A program made the position numbers and the translations under genes. From contig JADWOT020000009.1 of assembly GCA_036345935.2 (NCBI GenBank), positions 7,397,381-7,461,380 of the forward strand: DNA of 64,000 bases. The letters are read 5' to 3'. This document shows positions 1 to 11,530 of this stretch, piece after piece; position 1 is the stretch's first letter, and every line of letters starts with the position of its first letter. Origin of the DNA: Taenia hydatigena. Taxonomy: Eukaryota > Platyhelminthes > Cestoda > Cyclophyllidea > Taeniidae. Below the pieces are notes generated by a model. It did not search any database and was not told the origin of the DNA. It was given only the letters and a program-made list of their open reading frames with translations.

Positions 1-416
1 ATGTTCTATGCATAATTTTTTTTAAAAATTTATTAGATATTTCATGTCATAACTCGAGAAATATATGAATTTCGAAAGCAATTTCAAACACTGTCGATTC
101 ATTTTCCTATAGAAGAATGGGCTAAAAGACGTTTTTTTGCTGTGTTTCCAACACTTGTGCATAGATAGTATCCTTTGTTGGTACCTGCTATATCAGCTCA
201 TCTACCTTCCAGATCAGCAGCTATATAATTAACAGTCCTCTCTGTTTTTTTACTGGTTTCCACATCCTCGGTCAAATTTACTAGGAAAATCCAGCTCCAA
301 CTATTCCTTACCTCAAATATCTGTATTGTTCTTTTTGAGAACGCTCCACTATGTGCACTCTTGGCGTTTGTCTTATTGTTTAGTCGGCTAACTCTACATT
401 TGCTCACAAAATATAG
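1..416 (+). other. Intron upstream of the first MLK exon in the window
   Basis: AT-rich sequence ending in the acceptor TATAG at 412-416. It lacks the kinase N-lobe, so the glycine loop and VAIK exon must lie further left. The short minus-strand frame at 198-539 overlaps the exon antisense and is not considered a gene. Confidence 0.5.
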
Positions 417-3400
417 ATTCAACGCGAGGCCTCTAACCTGGGTCAGCTGGCGCACCGCAACGTAGTGGAGTTCTTTGGCCTGTGGGAGACCCAAGAGACG
501 GTCAGCCACTTGCCCGCCCTGGTGATGGAGTTCGCTCACGGAGGCGCCCTACACACCGTTGTGCGTCGACGGCCCGCCATTCGACCTCTTACTCTCGCTG
601 ATTGGGCTATTCAAATCGCTGAGGGCATGCGCTACCTCCACGAATGCGCCGGTCTTGTCCATAGGGATCTGAAAACTGCTAACAGTGGGTCTACCCGTCT
701 AGACACCTGAGTTACTAACTGAGCGAGACCAATTAATGCGCACATCCGATAGTGTGACTTTATGAAGCACTTAATTGTGTGTGATTCAAAAATTGTAAAG
801 CTTCTATGACTAATTGAATACCATTATTTAATTGGATATACCAAAATGACACATGCGAAGGGAATTAGGTGATAGATTTTTACTTCGAAGAGGAATCTTT
901 TATCAGGCTAAAAAACTAGGTAGTTTATTTGAAGGGAAGGCATATTTTGAGCGAAGCATCACATCTCCCGTATTCTGAGCAAAGCTTTGAGACCAATAAG
1001 AGTTCTTACAACTGCCAATAAAATTGCAGTTAGATGTAATTTTTAATAATAAATTTCTTCATTAGCTCCATGATCGTTCTTATGCTCATCTTGATTGTTG
1101 TGTCTTAGTATTTTCTCCTAAATTATTATGGAGCTTTCGCAACTTTAGCTCTCGCATCATTCCTGGTGAGATTCCTTTTTCCATTCAATTCTTTTGAAAT
1201 TCCATTGAGATGACACCTGCAGTGCCCCCAATCCCTAAAACCTAACAAGAAAATTTGGCCGGAATGCTCTTGTGTTCGCACTTGGGGTGTATTTATCTTT
1301 GGCTAAGAATATAATAAAACGTGCTATCTTTGATGTAAGCAGCTGAGGTCTCCGGTATTACTAATCTCGGAGATTTTTATGTCAAATTTTATTTTTTAGG
1401 TGCATTTTTTTCCATTCTTATGCTTGAACTTCCCTATTTTTTTGCACAAAACTCTTATACTAGTTGACGTTGTTCATAAACAACCATTAACCACGAGTTT
1501 TGGACGTGTTTTAGCCTTCGCACAACTTATTAAAGCTTTGAATCAACCGGCGCCTAATTTAGCGTTCTTTTCAAGCGAGAACTTGTGGGAAATAACTTTC
1601 TTAGAAAGTGTCGGCTAGTTACCTGGTTTTTTGTCTAAAAGTCTACTTCATACACTTTTCGTTAGTGTTTACTCTTAGCAGTAGATACCTTCTCTTGAAG
1701 AACATCTAAGGGAGTTACTATCTGAGCCTGTCTGTATCCCACGTGAAAGTCCTTTTCCTCTTCATGAGGATCTTCAAAGGGCATTCTGAAACATCTGCCT
1801 TTCAATAGGTTGAAAACTCTGCTATCTATCCAAATCCACTTTAATTATTTAAATTATTGGAAAAATGAGCTTGATGACGTTCGCTTTCCCTATCAAGGTA
1901 AATCAAATACTTTTTTGCGACTGGTTTCTAACGCAAAGTCCTTTTCACAGTTCTCATTCGCGAACCTCTGGTTGCCTCTCCTGGGCCAGATGATCTGATT
2001 AACAAGACTCTGATCATCTCCGACTTCGGCATGTCTTGTCCCACTGACACCATCGACTCTTGGGTTTCTGGTGTCGGCACAGCTGCCTATGCTGCTCCGG
2101 AGGTCATTTGCATGGTAATGCATTGCGCACTACACTAGCACGGGAGTACCTCTCATTTGAATCAAATAATCATTTTCACGTGCATATTTTTTATGCTTCC
2201 GAGCTCCTCTTGGTGGTTTCACGCCTCGATCGGCACCTTGTTTAATTACCCCTAGACACTGGGATGTTTATAGCGTCACCTTAGTTGGAATGCCCTTAAC
2301 CACCAAGGTTCACCGAAGGCAAGTGATTTAAATTGCCTTGATCACATCAACAAATAGTTTTAAATGCATTTTAAGGCTTGTTTCTTCAATGGGTAAAATG
2401 TAGACAACATAGTTTTATGTAGAATAGCGAATAGTCGAGAGATCTTTGTCTTAATAAGCTTTGCTAAAAGTCGGGATATTAGTGCAGGTAATTATACTTC
2501 TGCGCTTCCTTTTTTTCGCTAAAAATTAGTGTGTAGTGCCTGGTGTTAACCAAACCCAAAATCTTACCGAAAAGGAATGCTTTAGTTACTTTTTGCAAAT
2601 GTTCAATTCGTGCTGCCATCGCACGGTCACCGGAAGTTGAACACCCTTGCTTTTCGAATAATTCATTTTCAGCACATTACTTGCCGGGAAAATTTGCTTG
2701 CGCGAACATATCCCTAATTGGGAAATGGTAATGCAAAAAGATTGAACACCTTCATTTTAGTTCAGTGACTCGTTGTGAATTAGTCAACTCACCCTTTGGC
2801 ATGATATCTTCAACCTTGAGCTGATACTTTTATGAACATTTGTTTTAGGAAATATTCAGCCTTGCGTCTGATGTGTGGTCCTACGGTGTGGTTCTGTGGG
2901 AAATTTTTACAATGCTTGAACCCTTCAAGGAGTTCGATAGGGCCCAACAGCTGGTTAACATAGGTCGGTATCGACAGAAACTATTCATCCCTCGACCGGA
3001 AGCGGGCTTTCCCGAAGTCGTTGGCACACTTCTAACTTGTAGGTTGCTATCACCTCCGTGTCATACTTAAGGCATCAGTTATTTCTCATCTGGCTTATTT
3101 CTCCATCGTTTTTAGAAATAAATAACTTTCATAATCCTACAAATAGAAATTAATCCCATGTTAAAGATTAGCACTTTATATTTGGAATTCTACGCAGATT
3201 TTTATTAGCCACAAGATCATAATCTAAGGGTTCTCTAGGGTACTCGTGCTACACGCCACGCGTTGTGAGCTCCACATCACAGAACCGAACGAGTTTTCGA
3301 GAAGTTAGATTATCTACGGAGTAAGGTGTAGAATTTGGTTTATGCTAAACCTTTGCTGTATGCTGCCAACCAACGTTGGGTTTTAATTAACATTCTCATT

Positions 3401-4398
3401 GATGTGTATTGTATTCACAAATCGCGATTAGAGGCAGAAAACTCGTTTTTAGTTGTTTCCTGTGTACGTCACAAGGCAACTAATGACACCTGAAATTCTC
3501 CCACATAATTGTCTGCCAGGGTTAATCAAAGTTTTTAGTCGCTACAGTTCCAAGAATTCTCACCTCATCGCCTTTCAGTTTCACTCGTAACCTATTCTAT
3601 GGTATTGGCTGAGTACTAACGGGCTCTATTTATAGCCTGATCAGAAACACTTCCTGCGGTAGATGAAATATTTATGCCGATTTAACCAAATTGATTCGTA
3701 GACATTGATGCTCTGTTGCGTCACTTTTCTACCGATGTTAGACACCTTGCGTGTATGTGTGTATGTATGTTTGCGTTTGTACGTGTGATTCTGACGTTTA
3801 TGCCTTCTAATACCAACTTGTTTGTTTGGAATCCATTCGAAATCCCTATTATTGTGAATAATTTATAATGACCTTGTACTCAATTGTTTGAGTGGAAAAG
3901 TTCACATTAATCCGATTGAATTTCGCGCAATAGATGTATGGATAGCACTGATCAAGCAATTGCAAGGAAGTACCCGAAGAGCTTGTCTTTAATAATTAAT
4001 TAAAATTGCGCACTTTCGAATTACTCAATTACTTGATTAAGTCTCAAAATAGAAACACGTACTCCTTTTCCCCGTGATCACCCATCTCTTAAAGGTGACG
4101 TCAAAACAAAATCAAATTTTTGTCTCATAATGAGAGAGAGCAATATGGGCAAGGCTCCAATGCTTAATCACACAGTTGGCTTTCGGTTGCTTCTTTTTTT
4201 CTAATTACAGCGTTCTTATAAAGAAAACTCCTGTTTTTAGGTTGCTGGGCGGACGAGCGAACGGATCGACCGACTTTCTGTGATATTTACACCCGTCTTT
4301 TGGATGCCCAACATGATCCATTCTTTTCTTTTTCCACGGAAGAGTTCACGACTCTTCAGAGCGCCTGGATTCGTGAAATCTCCGATGAAGCCGAACTT
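417..4398 (+). other. Protein kinase catalytic domain (helix C to C-lobe end), four exons
   Basis: Exons 417-684, 1951-2114, 2849-3038 and 4241-4398 encode the kinase from just before the helix-C region (QREASNLGQLAHRN) to the C-lobe Arg motif (CCWADERTDRPTF). The HRD Asp, catalytic-loop Lys and Asn, the DFG Asp and the APE Glu are all present, so this part looks catalytically competent. The Ile of HRDLKTANI is split over the first intron (one base, then two), which confirms that junction. An insert of about 10 residues rich in Pro, Gly and Asp lies between the catalytic loop and the DFG strand. Confidence 0.88.
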
Positions 4399-7300
4399 GT
4401 GGGTTTTAACATACTTATCACTTTCTTATTGTACTTAAATATTATAAGTAAAATAGACTGAATGAAAGATTTGAAGTGCAGTGCGTAGTTTAAATTCATA
4501 CTAGGTGAAGGACGTGATGCATTTATTGATGAGAAGCGAAAGGTATCCGTAATGCATCTGATCCACCCTGCCTGTGTGTTTTAGAGCCTTTTGTCTGAGT
4601 CATGTTCAAGTGAGGCCAGCTCTCCCTTGCGACGGCAAAATGAATACCTTCAGCAAGAGAACGCTAAGATGCGTGATGCTCTCCAAGCTATGCGGCAGAA
4701 TATGGCGCGTTGTCAGGGCACTATAGCTGGGCTCCAGGTGATGATTAGCCCCTAAGCTAGCATTGCAGACATCGCGCCCAAAGCTGACATGCATCCCTGC
4801 CTTCCTTTTACTTTCCCCTCCAGAAGGACAATCAAATTCTCAGCGTCCTCGTGGTCAGCACTCTGTACAACAACCCAGCACCGCTGGCAGCACCAGCGCC
4901 TCGCAAGAAGCCCTTCATTTACAACCCCTTTCGTCGCAATGAACAGAAGCCGTCAGCGGTCAATCCGACGTCAGTGTTGCCGGGAGAAGGTGAGAGCTCC
5001 TCCGCCACTATCACTGCAAATGTTGGCGCTGGTGTCAGCACCACTACTGAGTGCTCTCCACGAGACTACTCACCTGCGATAAAGCCGACCGGTCGTCGTT
5101 ATGGTGCACGAAAGACCAGCAAAAGTAGTCCTGGTATCTCCTACCCTTCTGATGTTCGCCATGTCTTTCACGTGCCCTGCAATCTCGTCTTCGAGTCAAA
5201 TAACGAACTTTATCGTGAGCACTCCGTACCTCTTTTGAACTTTTCTCTGATTTTTGACGTTAAAATAGAGCTCTTTATTGTTGTAATTGTTCGTTTTTGC
5301 CTCCAGCTCCCATTTACCGGTGCAACTTTTCTCCGGGAAGTTACAATACCTTCGTAGGGCCCTCAATTCCATCGCCGACCAGTCCCACCATATATGCCGG
5401 CGGATCAACCTCCTCTTCATCCTACCTTCGTCCCCGTACTGATAGCCAATCCACAGATCCACTCGTCCATCCAAGTGGCTTCGCCTTCTCACCTACGGAC
5501 GATGCTGCTGATATCGCCCGTCACTTTGCTTTCCTTTATGCACAGAATGGACTCACTGGTACCAATCCACTACTTACGCAAATGGCATCTCAAACACTGC
5601 AGCAGAGATACCACCAACGGCTCCCCAAATCTGCCGGTACTGGGGGTTTGACAAGCTATAAGAGTGCTCCTGAGCTCTGTGAACAAGTTGACTGTTCCAA
5701 GACTAGACCTAACACCCTTGAAGGTCGGCACACCGTATCGCGTGAGTTAATTTTGCTTTCCTCAGTAATTGTGGAACCCTCGCATTGTTTTCACATATGG
5801 TATTTTTTGGCCATTTTGGAATGAGTTGCATATGAACTAGCCTCTGGTAAGTTGGAGTATACCTGTACCTCTAGTTATGTTGTATTTTCTCCGTAGGGAG
5901 CTCCGCTTTTGATCCCACTGACACTCCAGCGGATCAAAAACCCACCATTTCGTCAACCTCGGGGGCGAATGGCAGTGTCAACACTTCAAAGCGTCACCGA
6001 ATCGGCTTGTCTGCCCTCTTCCATACTTCGAGAAGCAAGCACAACAGTGGCTCTGGCAAGCCGTCTTCTCCTGCCTGCGAGTCCGTCCCGCTGTCACCTC
6101 TACCACATCCAGTTCCTACAATGGCGTCGGATTCATCACCCTCTTCCGTTCCTCCACCTATTCCTCCCCCTGCTAACACACCCTCTGGTACAGCTCCTCA
6201 ATCTGGTCGAACCTCTGGCAAGCGCAAGTCTTTGTCAACCACGCCACGACGCCTCCTGCTCCACAAGCTCTTTCAGACGGAGCGCAACAGACAGCGGCGA
6301 GTAAGTGGAGGGAGTCGGAAGTCGTCAGGCTTGGCAAAGAAGCAGCGCAATTCCGTCTCACCCGATTCATCGACAATCTTGCCGGAAGAGACCGTTCAAA
6401 GCAGTCCAGATACAGAAAACAGGAAGGCGGTAATGGAGCAATCTCAATGGTTAGCCATAAAACAGACAGCTTTTTAATACCCTTTTCTCCCTCGCCCATA
6501 AACACACATGAATTTTGTAGCAACTACGTTCCGGCCAAAGTGCAGATTCCTCCACTACCGCCTTATCTCTTGCGCCAATCGAACCGCAATTCGGGACCTC
6601 GGCGTCGGCTTCTCGATATCATACCCCCACCCCCAGCCCTTCTTCCCACCACAGTAGCACCCATTCCACGACCCTGCACTCTCTCAGCCACATCTGACGG
6701 AGAGACAAAAAGCGGAATACGCAGACGACCATTTGCCCTTCGTATAAAGTCACAAAGCCTCGATGTCCTCTACCAACCAGATGAGGCGGTGGCGGTGGAG
6801 GCTAAGGGAGAAGAGAGCAATGAGACCGAAGGCGAGGATGAAGAGGGTGAAGAGACGGGAGGAGTAGCCCCGGTGAACCCCGTGCCACTGGCTCTGTGGT
6901 CTGCTCTTCATGTCGCCTCCGTCGCACCCCTTTTCCTCGACTGTCATCCCACGGTCCCTGTGCGTCCCTATCCTTCCACAGCTCCACAGTCGGCATCCTT
7001 CGCGCGGGTCACCTTTTCACCCTTTACTGCGGATGAATTTAATGTAAGCGTTCTTTGTGTGCTCCTTTTTTACTTTAAACAGTCTTTTTATTCAAAAACA
7101 TTACCTTTATTAGCATGCAGCTGGTGTGGTGGGAAAAGCCCAGTCCTGTCTGGGTCGAATATCCTCCACTCTAGCTCTGACCACAGTTTCCGTTGATCGA
7201 AGTCGACAGCCCACTCGACGGCAGTGGAACACACAACGTGAGCTCTCTGCCCCTGCACCCAGTTCGTCGCCATGGCAACGTAAGTTGAACCAACTCTCTC

Positions 7301-8778
7301 CGGTGTACTATTCGCCCCCTCCGGGCGGCGGAGGTGTTGCCAGAGGCGACGGCGTCGGTGGTGGTGGTGGACGAGAGCCCTGCTGCAAGTGCGTTTGTCA
7401 TTCAGCAGGTGGGGGGAGCCGACAATCTTCATCGGCTACTACCACAACAACCTCTTCTCAATCCTCCTCCCCGTGGTTGCCCGTTGACAATCCTGTCGCT
7501 CTTTCCAGAGACGCCTACCTCAAAGTATGAAGACTTGTCCACCACAAAGTTGTGGTATCTATCGTCCATCTAGCGTATTGTTGCCTTATAAGAATCCATT
7601 ACGGGGAAGTTCTCAAAAGCAATACTAAGTAGACATTTTTGCAAATAATTAAGCGTCTAAAGTAACGAAAATGAGCCGTTTGCATTATTGTTGAACTTCG
7701 CTTAACTCTGTTAGGTGACTCAGGATGGGTACCTAAATCGTTCGGTGGTTGGCGAGACTCTTGATGATGATGACGACGACGACGGCATTGATATGGCAAG
7801 CGGTGTGCAGTCAGCGTCGTCGGTGCTTCTGTCACGATCTCTGTGTGGTTTCTCCCCCTCATCCCTCTTCTCCCCCAACTCCTTCCTTCAGCAACAACAG
7901 CCACGACGCTCCGGTAACAGTCCACCCACTTCCTTTCTTGATTCCTCGAGCGTGACTGTAGACCCCGGTGACCAAGTGATCATTCTACCCGAGGAGGAAG
8001 AGGAGGAGACGGGCGAATTGAGTTTTGGTGCCGGAGAGGCTGCTGAGGACACTGCCACCCTCTACGCCGAATTTCAAACTCTTCCCAATCAGGCACTTTA
8101 CAAGACTGTCTATGATGGGAAGGTGGATGGAGACTGGTGCAATGGCAGTGTAAGTCGAACTCACCTCTGATAGAAGCGATTTGAATAGCTCTTTTTTGAT
8201 CACTTAGTGAAGACTGCCTATAGCCTAATTAGGAGATCATTTATCGGTCTCGATTGGATAAAATCTCTCATCAAATCACCAGATTTAAGCAGATTTCGTT
8301 CATAAGTATAATCATTTCAGCGTTCGAGATCCGGGAATGGGCCTATTATGATATTTCAGGCAAGTTCGAAGATTGATAGCCTAGAGTCTAAGACGTGATG
8401 ACACCAGCTTGCTACTAGAATAATGGAAAGCGCCTGTGTAGATAAGTACCTCTCTAAAATGGGTATCGCCGTTAGATTGTAGTCCGCATTAAGACCTGGT
8501 TAACCTCAAGGGTAGCTTTGCCTGAAAATGGGGTCAGCGGTACCAAGAGATCGCTGCATTTTGTATTTCAGGCACCTGTCCCAGATCTGCCGATCCCAGA
8601 ACCAGAAGTGGTGAATGGGGAGCTGTCCACCGACCGCCCTATAGAGTTTCCTGCGTACCCTTGCCGTCGTAGGAAAGCCTTCCGGCTGAAGGACAAGCCA
8701 GAGGGTCTCCTCAGCTCCCCCGACGATGACAGTGCCAACGGAGCCAGCGACAAATCCGCCGTCCCCACCGCTCCTTGA
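417..8778 (+). CDS. MLK-type MAP3K (mixed-lineage kinase), 5' part outside window
   Basis: Ser/Thr kinase of the mixed-lineage MAP3K family, which activates JNK/p38 cascades through MAP2Ks. Twelve exons join in a single frame: 417-684, 1951-2114, 2849-3038, 4241-4398, 4585-4737, 4824-5214, 5307-5741, 5897-6449, 6521-7043, 7114-7524, 7715-8149, 8572-8778. They total 3,888 nt, 1,295 residues plus stop. Visible are HRDLKTANIL, SDFGMS, YAAPEV and DVWSYG, then the post-kinase stretch with FTTLQSAWIREI that resembles MLK1-4, a short heptad region, and a CRIB motif (GISYPSDVRHVFHVPC). The remainder is Ser/Pro-rich tail. The glycine loop and VAIK lysine are missing, so the gene begins left of the window. 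The exon 8/9 join is the least certain; a 6429/6546 pair also keeps frame. MLK rather than ACK is chosen because heptads and CRIB follow the kinase and no SH3 lies between. Confidence 0.85.
685..4240 (+). other. Three long introns of the MLK gene
   Basis: Introns 685-1950, 2115-2848 and 3039-4240 (with coding exons between them). They are AT-rich, and a short TGTG/TATG microsatellite lies at about 3751-3775. Small open frames here have no homology I recognise. No repeat element or RNA gene was seen. Confidence 0.5.
4585..5214 (+). other. Short heptad (leucine-zipper-like) region and CRIB motif of the MLK
   Basis: Exon 4585-4737 encodes a Glu/Gln/Met-rich helix (RRQNEYLQQENAKMRDALQ) in the place of the MLK double leucine zipper, but only about 45 residues long. 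Exon 4824-5214 ends with the CRIB-like motif at 5133-5180, GISYPSDVRHVFHVPC, which matches the I-S-x-P-S-D-x-x-H-x-F pattern of MLK CRIB motifs that bind Cdc42/Rac. In known MLKs the zipper mediates dimerisation and CRIB binding relieves autoinhibition. Confidence 0.75.
5307..8778 (+). other. Low-complexity C-terminal tail of the MLK
   Basis: Six exons encode about 850 residues rich in Ser, Pro, Thr and Arg, with Gly-rich, acidic (a run of seven Asp near 7760-7790; Glu runs near 6795-6855 and 7990-8010), poly-Gln and poly-Thr stretches. No folded domain is recognised. Several Ser/Thr-Pro sites suggest proline-directed phosphorylation as in vertebrate MLK tails (inference). All six exons stay open in one frame with plausible splice sites, which supports them as real coding sequence. 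Confidence 0.7.
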
Positions 8779-8955
8779 AGCACCTCACCACTACAGTCTC
8801 AACCCAATGTGGTCTGCATTTAACCCGTCCCCACCCTCCTCACTGTCATCGCTAGTTTCGCTATTTCGTCTACGAGTACACTATTTTCCTTTTCTTCTTT
8901 GTACAGATTCGAAAAACAAGTCATTTTGTGATTGTATCAATAGTGATTGCTATCA

Positions 8956-8961
8956 ATTAAA
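8956..8961 (+). terminator. Possible poly(A) signal ATTAAA for the MLK gene
   Basis: ATTAAA occurs 178 bp after the MLK stop codon and before the end of the convergent gene at 9047. It is a common variant poly(A) signal; in AT-rich DNA the hexamer alone is weak evidence. Confidence 0.3.
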
Positions 8962-9046
8962 CAACCACGAAGGTTATTTTCTGTACTGGTTTGAAGGAAT
9001 TTACTATTTACAGCATTGTAGAGACCAAGAGCGGGGCAAAACTAAA

Positions 9047-10458
9047 TCACAGAGGCTCCACATAGCCGGGCTCATTGGTAACTGTGCCGTTTGGCTGTTT
9101 GGCTCTTCGGATAAGAACGTCAAATGTAGTGAAGTGGGCCAGAAAAGCTGTTGGCATGGCTACTCCCTGAGCTCTGTAGACGAGTTGGTATGGGGAGTCG
9201 TCCGACTTTACGTGTTCTGGCGCGAGACGGCCTAGGAGTCGTAGTGACGCTATCGAGAATCGACCAATCAAGGAGGAGTTGGCGATCATGGGCGCCCTTG
9301 CGTGAACCTAGAAAATTTGCGAGAAAATTGAACCCGCAGCCCAAAAGAACAGTGAGAAGCATTAATCCTTCTAGATGCTGATGGTTTTGAGCTTCCACTC
9401 CTAGTCCTATAGAAAACTAAGTAGTTCTTACATGAAAGTAATTTGAAGATTAAAAACCCGTGCGTCAATTAGGTGGACAAGGACTCCGCCATAATTACAC
9501 ACTTTGGTGCGGGTAGGTGGAAGATAAAAGCGACCCCACCTGAACATAATTCCCAACGCGGTATAGAGTAGAGGATGTTGAATTAGTCTCTTGACATAAA
9601 CATGCTAGTCTGCAGTCGTCCTGCAGGATGTTTCGAGTCTCCTCTGCGCTGGTATCTAGGACCTCGAAGGGTTGCGCATTGGACGCAATGGTTTGACCGA
9701 CCTGAGACAAGGCGCGCAACTCGCATTCTGTTGGGCTCCAGTTAGCCATATCTTCCAAAGCCCTCTTGGAGTTCAGCTCCATTCGAAAGTCGGCGACAAA
9801 ACTGCCCGATTGGAGGGAGGTCTCGTGGAAGGAAAGCGACCGCATGCGAAATTCATCCTTAAATGCTGACTCGATGGCAGCGGCCATTACTATTTGACAT
9901 GAGTGCCAAAAAGCAAGATTTGCCTCTGTTGGATCATTATGGATATCCTGTGATAAAAATTAATGCCGTGATATTAACGAAGCTTCTATGCCCTGTGACG
10001 GGAATATAGGTTACAATGTTTACAAAAAGTACACGATAAGGTCATATAAACACGAGAAGCGAGGGCCCAAACTGTACACGTACCTTAAAATGAATAAAAT
10101 CAAGTGTCCCATCAGCAGTAATTGGCCGATGCATATCATATGGAGAACCATTTACGAGAGCTACTACACTTCTATCACAAAGTAACTGGGACAGATGTCT
10201 TGCGCAATCAAGAGGCGTTGATATCCCCTTTGCCATACTCAGTTTCGTTTCCGGTTTTGGCAGACCATTGTATAACACTTCAATACGATCGACGCGTGGT
10301 GAGACACATAAATTCGCAGTAGCGCGCTTCACTCTCTGCCATCTGCAAGATCTACTAATGATATCAGGTGGGAATTCAATATTTGCGAGCTTATTGACCA
10401 CTTTAGATGCCTCTACAAGGCGAGTAGCAAAGCCCCGCCGTTTTAGAAAGGAACCCAT
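9047..10458 (-). CDS. MRPL39: Mitochondrial large ribosomal subunit protein mL39
   Basis: Structural protein of the mitochondrial large ribosomal subunit, related to the N-terminal region of threonyl-tRNA synthetase. Exons on the minus strand: 10458-10084, 9947-9540, 9307-9047; each is a whole number of codons and together they give 347 residues (human about 338). Landmarks shared with animal mL39 are SPRVDRIEV, ISTPLDCARHLSQLLC, ALVNGSPYDMHRPI, FWHSCQIVM and AFKDEF, then LYRVGNYVQ, and near the end YRAQGVAMPTAFLAHFTTFD. The ATG at 10458 is followed by a basic, acid-poor stretch suited to mitochondrial import. A TGS-like section covers roughly residues 50-125. The segment between LYRVGNYVQ and the last exon is shorter than in vertebrates, so the 9540/9307 junction is the least certain. 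The gene is tail to tail with the MLK gene, with 268 bp between the stop codons. Confidence 0.88.
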
Positions 10459-10786
10459 AGCCTGCTCAACGCGCCCTTAAATCGACCAGTTAAAACAATA
10501 CGTGAGGCAAACGAAGTCATTTATAGTTGCAGCAGATTATAGTATTTTTCGACATGCTTTTGAAGTCTTTCTAAGGTTTTTAGCGAGATGTGCGTGAACT
10601 ATTAGTCGTTGTGAATCGTAATAAAGTCTCTTTCCTACAATGAAAGCACAATTTTGTGGTGTGACAAACTACTTAAAGAATGAAGCTGGATTGCTAAAAT
10701 TCGCCAAATAGTTTATTGTTAATTGGATTTCGGAACTACAAATTTACTATTTTAGTCTAACATTCGCGACCCTATGCGGTGTAGTT

Positions 10787-10971
10787 GTAGCGTCCCGAGG
10801 CTCCCTCGGAGGCAAAAGAAGACAGAATTCTAGGGTAGAATATTCATGTTCATCGGACAGAGGAAAATAACCTGCTGGTATGGTCCGGAGGCTAGCCTAC
10901 GCAGCTAGGGCATTATGGCCACCGAAGTGACTTTGACCGAGACCGGTAGTTCCAACAAACAAAATATTACA
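10787..10971 (+). repeat. Dispersed LTR-like repeat, copy 1
   Basis: A unit of about 185 bp starting TGTAGCGTCCCGAGG and ending CAAAATATTACA. The TGTA start and TACA end form the short terminal inverted repeat typical of LTRs. The same unit recurs at 11425-11530 (internally deleted) and 26463-26612, in the same orientation. No clear target-site duplication flanks it. It could be the solo LTR or 5' LTR of a small non-autonomous element such as a TRIM. Confidence 0.6.
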
Positions 10972-11424
10972 TTGCCCCTCTCTTCTTTTGAGCGTCGTCC
11001 CCGACGCACCTCTTGGTACACCTACCGCGTCAGCCATCACAACATACTCAGTGCTGCAAGAGGCACTCACGAGCCAACCATGCCAGTCGCCGACATTCGA
11101 CGCTACTGAGGCGATGCTTGACACCAACGTCAGTAATCCCTCTTGACAGTGCATTGCACTTCGAGTTTCATCTGGCCAGGGAACAAAGTTCGGAATAAGA
11201 GATTCTGCCGACCATTGGTATGTCCGTGGGGGGCGTTAGCAAGCCAATCTTCTTAAGCAAGTATATTGGGGGTAATCTTTGGAACGAAACTTTCCAGGTG
11301 GTCAATGGCTAGTGTCGCTTGAGTTGTTAATAGCTTTCTTGTAGGACACGGAGATGGGGTGGATGCTGGAGACGGACGTCGTTCGTGGCCCTATAGAGTA
11401 GGGCTTGCTTTCCATTGCCACCAG
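10972..11424 (+). mobile_element. Interval between two direct LTR-like repeats, possible TRIM-like element interior
   Basis: About 450 bp between repeat copies 1 and 2. It holds no long open frame and no recognisable pol domain. I see no convincing tRNA primer-binding site just after copy 1 nor a purine tract before copy 2, so it may be two independent insertions rather than one element. Confidence 0.25.
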
Positions 11425-11530
11425 TGTAGCGCCCGAGGCTCCCTCGAAGGCAAAAGAAGAGAGAATTCTAGGGTAGAATATATATTTAACTCTGACCGAA
11501 ACCGATAGTTTAAAAAAACAAAACATTACA
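11425..11530 (+). repeat. Dispersed LTR-like repeat, copy 2, internally deleted
   Basis: Starts TGTAGCGCCCGAGGCT and ends CAAAACATTACA, matching copy 1 at both ends but missing about 80 bp of the middle (the part of copy 1 with GCTAGCCTACGCAGCTAGG). It is a direct repeat of copy 1, 453 bp downstream. The pair could be the two ends of one short retroelement. Confidence 0.55.

Noticed and set aside
7599..7925. 108-codon minus-strand frame over the MLK gene
   Set aside because: Antisense shadow of an acidic/Ser-rich coding exon.
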